From positions 1 through 64,000 of the forward strand of contig CAJQKQ010000008.1 in the NCBI GenBank assembly GCA_905478925.1: a DNA stretch of 64,000 bases, in the 5' to 3' direction. The notes beneath the pieces are model-generated. The model did not search any database. It was not told the DNA's origin and saw only the letters and a list, made by a program, of their open reading frames with translations. This document shows, in pieces, positions 60,375 through 64,000 of the stretch. The DNA comes from an uncultured Verrucomicrobiales bacterium (GTDB lineage Bacteria; Verrucomicrobiota; Verrucomicrobiia; Verrucomicrobiales; Akkermansiaceae). The stretch's first letter is position 1, and each line of letters starts with the position of its first letter. The translations under genes and the position numbers were made by a program.

Positions 60375-60737
60375 TTATGCGAGGGATCCGAGGGTAATCC
60401 CGGTGACGTAACAGAGGAGGTCTGACTTCAGGAAACCGGCTCCGAGCAGGAGTTTTCCGGGCAAGCTCTGCCGGAGTTGGTTGATCCACGGTGCCTGGTA
60501 GAGTTGGCTGAACTCTACGGAAAAGGATATTGCGATTGCAGCAGCGGCGATGGCTGCGGTGGGTGCTCTCGGGAAGGTGAAACCCAGAACTAGAAAGACA
60601 GTGAGTGCCCAGAGAGTGTCACCGGCATAGGTGGCGAGAAACGGGGGGATGTGGGAGGCGGCAGCGGAGCGGGACGCGAGTCCTGCCGCGATGATGATGA
60701 GGGTGGCGAGAGCGTAGATGGGGCGGGATCGGTGCAT
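60375..60737 (-). CDS. DUF2809 family membrane protein
   Basis: The 120-residue hydrophobic protein has about four membrane helices (YALATLIIIAAGLASRSA, GDTLWALTVFLVLGFTF, AAIAAAAIAISFSVEFSQL, LLCYVTGITLGSLA). It also has the DUF2809 markers HIPPFLATYAGDTLWALTVFL and EFSQLYQAPWINQLR. Its function is unknown. It stands alone between two twin-hairpin repeats. Confidence 0.85.
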   Translation of the reverse strand: MHRSRPIYALATLIIIAAGLASRSAAASHIPPFLATYAGDTLWALTVFLVLGFTFPRAPTAAIAAAAIAISFSVEFSQLYQAPWINQLRQSLPGKLLLGAGFLKSDLLCYVTGITLGSLA

Positions 60738-60757
60738 GAAGATCTCTGGTTGTGCTG

Positions 60758-60804
60758 GAGGCGAGACGCCTCTTTTACGGCCTGCCGCGGGACGCGGAAG
60801 CTAC
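60758..60804 (+). repeat. twin-hairpin palindromic repeat, copy B
   Basis: GAGGCG-AGA-CGCCTC is followed by TTTTACGGC, then CTGCCGCG-GGA-CGCGGAAG (one mismatch) and CTAC. It lies between the DUF2809 gene and vapC. Confidence 0.8.
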
Positions 60805-60851
60805 TTCGTCCTGCTGGGAGTGTTCGGGGACGAGGTGGGAGCTAGTTCTTT

Positions 60852-61250
60852 CTACTCAGTCCAATCCTCGCAGCGGAGATCGGGAACGCGTTTGAATTCT
60901 CGGAAATTCGCGGTGACGAGAGTGGCTCCGGCGGCGCGGGCGGTGGCGGCGATGATCAGGTCGTTGGGGCTGATGGGGGTTCCCTTCGTTTCTAGGTCGT
61001 AGCGGATTTCTGCGTAGTGCGTGGCTGCCCCGGAATCGAAAGGCAGGCTTTGGAAGGGGGCTAGCAGTTCCCCGATCCGGGCTGTGAGTTCCTTGGCCTT
61101 GCTACTGCGTTTCGCCCCGAAGAGGAGTTCGGCGCGGATCAGTTCGGTGACGCAAAGTTCGGAAGCGGTGTGGGATTTTAGGTTTTCCACCAGCGCGGCG
61201 TTCGGCCGCCGCAGGAGGTAGGACCAGATGTTCGTATCGAGGCAATACAC
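60852..61250 (-). CDS. vapC: PIN-domain toxin VapC
   Basis: The 132-residue PIN ribonuclease has MYCLDTNIWSYLLR (first Asp), SELCVTELIRAELLFGA (Glu), SPNDLIIAATARAAGATLVTANFREFKRVPDL (third and fourth acids). It fits the VapC class best known from FitB-like and tRNA-fMet-cleaving enzymes. It begins five bases after the stop of the antitoxin gene. Confidence 0.9.
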   Translation of the reverse strand: MYCLDTNIWSYLLRRPNAALVENLKSHTASELCVTELIRAELLFGAKRSSKAKELTARIGELLAPFQSLPFDSGAATHYAEIRYDLETKGTPISPNDLIIAATARAAGATLVTANFREFKRVPDLRCEDWTE

Positions 61251-61255
61251 TGCAG

Positions 61256-61492
61256 TTAGTCCTCGAGGTTGGGGATAGGGCGGTGCGAACCATCCCGGGA
61301 CGGTGGATCGAAGTCATTCCCGGCGACTCCCGTGAAGAGCGAGACATGATCCCAAGCTGTGGCTTCAGATTCTTCGGCTGCCTTCGCTAAATGCTTCCGC
61401 GCCCAACTGGAAAGAGAAACCGCCTCTCGCTTTGCCGCGAGCGTGAGTTTCCGTTGGGTCTCGGAATCGAGATAGATGGTAAGCTGGGACAT
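61256..61492 (-). CDS. vapB: VapB-type ribbon-helix-helix antitoxin
   Basis: The 78-residue protein starts with a ribbon-helix-helix pattern, MSQLTIYLDSETQRKLTLAAKREAVSLSSWARKHLAKAAE. A tail rich in Asp/Pro (FDPPSRDGSHRPIPNLED) would bind and block the PIN toxin encoded five bases downstream. The pair should be autoregulated. Confidence 0.82.
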   Translation of the reverse strand: MSQLTIYLDSETQRKLTLAAKREAVSLSSWARKHLAKAAEESEATAWDHVSLFTGVAGNDFDPPSRDGSHRPIPNLED

Positions 61493-62072
61493 TTCGGGAA
61501 GCTTATCAAGAGAAAGATGATTGGCAAGTATAAGTGCCGATTGTCTCTCGTGTGCAGCGATACTAGGGAAGGGAAGGTTTGGGGAAGGGGGCGGTTAAAG
61601 TGGTTTGGGGAGATCGATTGGGGGTAGACTTTTTTTAAGGCCGTTTTACAAATACCACATCGAGCGATCCACGCGGGATAGTGGCGCCGCAGGCTTTGGA
61701 CTGCTGGGATTCTTTATTCCCAGCTCTCACGGGAAGCGACGCTTCACCGGAGCGTTTGAGCTGTCCGATCTCCGGGGGGACGTGTGCGACCTATGTTAGA
61801 TAATTCGAGAGCCCCCTTACCAGATAGCCGACAAGATTCGATTTTCTCCAACGCCGAGTCGTATGAGGCTCTCTCTTCTGGAGTCTTTTTTGGCAGAGGC
61901 CGGGAATGAAGTGGTTCGGAGCTCGTCCGAAGAGCCCCGATTACTGGAAGAATATGGGCTGGGGCGGACGGGTAGCGAGTGATTTTTTTGTCGAGTGAGG
62001 TATCGTGGGGAGAGAGTAAATATGAATTTCAGCTCCCTATGATAGTTCGTGGATCAACCGATGCCCACGGAT
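61493..62072. other. intergenic region with a palindrome
   Basis: No intact gene is supported. It includes the second-family palindrome at 61684-61741. A 39-residue plus-strand reading frame at 61863-61982 (MRLSLLESFLAEAGNEVV...) reads like protein but is too short to claim. T-rich runs occur near 61629 and 61983. Confidence 0.45.
61684..61741 (+). repeat. second palindrome family, copy 2
   Basis: It contains GGACTGCTGGGATTC then TTCCCAGCTCTCACGGGAAG. It matches the complement of 50406-50463 with a one-base length difference and about three substitutions. GCTGGGA/TCCCAGC forms the hairpin. Confidence 0.65.
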
Positions 62073-62659
62073 CTATTGCTCATCATCGGGGCGTAATTCG
62101 GAGTAACTCCAATCCCAGCGATCCAGTAGCTCGGATGCATCACTATCGAATTCCTTGCGGTAATAATGTTCATGTGGCGAGGGAACCTCCGGGATGCCTT
62201 CGGTGAATTTGAGGCTTTTGAAACATTCGAGAAATTTCGCTGTGATGCCATATGCGAAGATCAGATTGTGGCGATCCCACACCAGTGTAGCCTGATCCGT
62301 TGGGGAATGGATCCAAAGATCGAACCTAGAATCGGAGGAAAAGAAGCTGCCGAACCGATCGAGGAAGTCCTTCAGCTCTTCGCCAGCCAATGGTGAGCTC
62401 TGGTATCTGCCAGGTTTTCCTTCGCCACGTGGGGTGTGAACACATACAGCACGATGCAGGGCTCCGACATGCATTCCGTCAGCTTACCGAAAACCTTGGT
62501 GTCACCATGCGGGAGGGTGGCTTCGATCCGCGGATTTGTTTCGCGCGAGGAGGAGTCCCGGAATACGGGCGGATGAACGCGCTCCTGCCAGATTCCATCC
62601 GCAAGATGTCCGATCTTGTATGCCGGTTCCAGCATGGATCCGGTTGTGGATTCGCTCAC
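62073..62659 (-). pseudogene. frameshifted gene of unknown function
   Basis: Two overlapping frames form one protein-like sequence of about 190 residues. The first starts at a GTG overlapping the methyltransferase stop (MLEPAYKIGHLADGIWQERVHPPV ... EPCIVLYVFTP). Near 62435, in a run of C bases, the frame changes. The second continues RGEGKPGRYQSSPLAGEELKDFLDRFGSFFSSDSRFDLWIHS to HEHYYRKEFDSDASELLDRWDW. The family is not recognised. A sequencing error or a real mutation could explain the shift. Confidence 0.55.
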
Positions 62660-63831
62660 CTCGTGGCGATGACCTGGGAGGTGAAGCCTTTGAGGTAGGA
62701 AGTTTCCGGAAGGGTGATGAGGACGGGGTGGTCGGGGCGCTGGGTGTGCTCGGCGACGAGGCGCAGGGATTTCTTGGCGTCGACTGAGGCGTCGGCGAGA
62801 TTGGAGAGGAAGAGCTCGCGAGAGGCGTGGTGGGAGCAGCAGAAGGTGGAAAGGAGGCCGTCCTTTTCGAGGAGTTTCAATGCGCGGAGGTGGATCTCCT
62901 TGTAGCCGCGCATGGCGTCGTTGAGTGTCTTCTTGTTTTTTGTGAAGCTGGGAGGATCGAGGATGATGAGGTCGTATTCCGGTTCAGCGGCTTTGATGAA
63001 ATCGAAGACGTTGGCCTCGATAACATCGATATCCAGGTTGTTTAGTTCGGCGTTTTTGCGGGCGGAGGCGCAGGCGGGGCCGGAGATGTCTACGGCGGTG
63101 ACTTTGGCGGCGCCGGCTTTGGCGCAGGCGAGGGCGAAGCCGCCTTGGTTGGTGAAGCAGTCGAGGACGCGTAGGCCTTTGGACATTTTCGCGATCTCGG
63201 CGTGCGCCTGTAACTGGTCGAGGTAGAGACCTGTCTTCTGGCCGTCGATGAGGTCGATCTCGTAGGTGATGCCGTTGGACTCGACGGGGAAGGAGCCGGG
63301 GTTTTCGCCGTGGATGAGTTCGATGGATTGCTCCATGTCCTCGGCTTTGCGGGAGGGGGAGTCGTTGCGGAGGGTGATAGATTTCGGAGCGAGAAGTTCC
63401 ACGAGGGCGTCGCGGATGAGGTCTTTCCGCATGTCCATGGCGAGGGTGGTCGTCTGGACGCAGAGGTGATCGCCATAGCGGTCGACGATGAGGCCGGGGA
63501 TGCCATCGGACTCGGACCAGACGAGGCGGCAGAGGGTTTCATCGATGCCTTCGAGCTCCTTGCGGAGATTGATTGCCTGCTGAATACGGCGGGTGAAGAA
63601 GTCGAGGTCGAGATCTTGGCGGCGGCGCGAGAAGCGGCGAGCGACGATCTGGGAAGCGGGGTTGAAGATCGCGGAGCCGAGCGGGCGGTCGCGGAAATCT
63701 TTCAGCGTGATGACATCGCCGGGCTGTGGGTTTCCGAAGGATTTTTTGATCTCGGAGGCGTAGACCCATTCGTGGCCGTGGAAGATTCGAGCGCGTGGGG
63801 AAATGATGAGGCCGGGCATGCGCGAGACCAT
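62656..63831 (-). CDS. class I SAM-dependent rRNA methyltransferase, RlmI-like
   Basis: The 391-residue enzyme has an N-terminal PUA-like RNA-binding domain (HGHEWVYASEIKKSFGNPQPGDVITLKDF) and a central domain (VWSESDGIPGLIVDRYGDHLCVQ). The Rossmann methyltransferase has GLRVLDCFTNQGGFALACAKAG for SAM binding, and the active-site block YDLIILDPPSFTKNK. FCCSHHASRELF carries the cysteines. It resembles RlmI, which methylates a cytosine of 23S rRNA; the exact site is inferred from the family. An AT-rich leader motif abuts the start. Confidence 0.9.
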   Translation of the reverse strand: MVSRMPGLIISPRARIFHGHEWVYASEIKKSFGNPQPGDVITLKDFRDRPLGSAIFNPASQIVARRFSRRRQDLDLDFFTRRIQQAINLRKELEGIDETLCRLVWSESDGIPGLIVDRYGDHLCVQTTTLAMDMRKDLIRDALVELLAPKSITLRNDSPSRKAEDMEQSIELIHGENPGSFPVESNGITYEIDLIDGQKTGLYLDQLQAHAEIAKMSKGLRVLDCFTNQGGFALACAKAGAAKVTAVDISGPACASARKNAELNNLDIDVIEANVFDFIKAAEPEYDLIILDPPSFTKNKKTLNDAMRGYKEIHLRALKLLEKDGLLSTFCCSHHASRELFLSNLADASVDAKKSLRLVAEHTQRPDHPVLITLPETSYLKGFTSQVIATR

Positions 63832-63832
63832 A

Positions 63833-63866
63833 AATTTTAAACCTTAAACTCCAAGGAAGAACTAGG
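63833..63866 (-). repeat. AT-rich leader motif upstream of the RlmI-like gene
   Basis: On the minus strand CTTCCTTGGAGTTTAAGGTT then TAAAATTT ends one base before the ATG. It resembles the motif ahead of accA. Confidence 0.55.
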
Positions 63867-63893
63867 GAGGCAGGATGCTTCCTGGATGGCTCA

Positions 63894-63939
63894 CGGCGGG
63901 ACGCCGCTTTCACGGCCTGCTGCGGGACGCAGCAGCTAC
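63894..63939 (+). repeat. twin-hairpin palindromic repeat, copy C
   Basis: CGGCG-GGA-CGCCG is followed by CTTTCACGGC, then the perfect stem CTGCTGCG-GGA-CGCAGCAG and CTAC. It lies upstream of the RlmI-like gene near the right edge. Confidence 0.82.
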
Positions 63940-63964
63940 TTAATCTTGCTTAAGATTTCGAGTT

Positions 63965-64000
63965 TAGGGCTTCTCGAAGATGAGGAGATGCTGCCAGGGG
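63965..64000 (-). CDS. 3' end of a gene cut by the right edge
   Basis: The minus strand reads PWQHLLIFEKP then a TAA at 63965-63967. The wording QHLLIFEKP is common at the C-terminus of SAM-dependent methyltransferases. Only 11 residues are visible, so this is a weak call. Confidence 0.35.

Overview
The window looks like a chromosomal segment of a Verrucomicrobiota bacterium, probably near Luteolibacter/Verrucomicrobiaceae. This is inferred from gene content, not from a marker-gene comparison. The signs are a PEP-CTERM protein, ThuA, sialate-acetylesterase-type, NHL and FG-GAP secreted proteins, a sulfatase remnant, moderately high GC, and a dephospho-CoA kinase read in frame into Rho. No rRNA, recognisable tRNA or CRISPR array was seen.

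Layout. 0-8 kb is accessory DNA: a possible transposase end at the left edge, unknown ORFs, a P-loop ATPase cut short beside a REP-associated (HUH/Y1) transposase, an FKBP-type isomerase, a DUF2188 gene pair, a HigB/HigA-ImmA toxin-antitoxin locus and an HNH endonuclease with a small partner. 8-9.3 kb holds an AAA/DUF4143 ATPase with two striking palindromes at its start. 9.5-19.9 kb is a minus-strand copper/silver resistance operon: two Cys-rich secreted proteins, then TolC-like, CusB-like and CusA-like subunits, then a P1B ATPase. 20-31 kb is mostly core genes on the minus strand: accA, a LysM protein, acpP, a carbohydrate-type esterase, ThuA, coaE-rho and an MsbA-like ABC exporter. A DUF433/DUF5615 pair sits between a 3' fragment of an ABC exporter gene and the intact exporter.

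30.9-39.9 kb runs on the plus strand: a subtilase-like PEP-CTERM protein, a c-type cytochrome lipoprotein and a five-gene peptide ABC importer (two permeases with unusual periplasmic inserts, a binding protein and two ATPases). 40-45 kb has a TPR-redoxin protein, a secreted esterase and a hipBA locus whose hipA has lost its middle. 45-49.4 kb carries menD, an HPr gene, leuB and an outer-membrane efflux lipoprotein. 49.4-51.5 kb is a vapBC pair between exact repeats, then a decayed secreted-protein gene. 51.6-59.1 kb (minus) holds FG-GAP and NHL proteins, a Fur-family regulator, an SGNH esterase, ruvB, a truncated haemoglobin, a sulfatase remnant and prfA. 59.3-64 kb holds a universal stress protein, DUF2809, a second vapBC, a frameshifted unknown gene, an RlmI-like methyltransferase and the tail of another gene.

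The most distinctive signals outside the genes are structured repeats. A family of twin-hairpin palindromes (five copies, stems that covary, GRA triloops) is scattered through 49-64 kb. A 22-bp perfect inverted repeat lies in frame inside cusA. An AT-rich motif recurs just ahead of several start codons. Two matching palindromes 33 bp apart frame the start codon of the DUF4143 ATPase. Five toxin-antitoxin-like loci and several broken genes show that the accessory parts are turning over.
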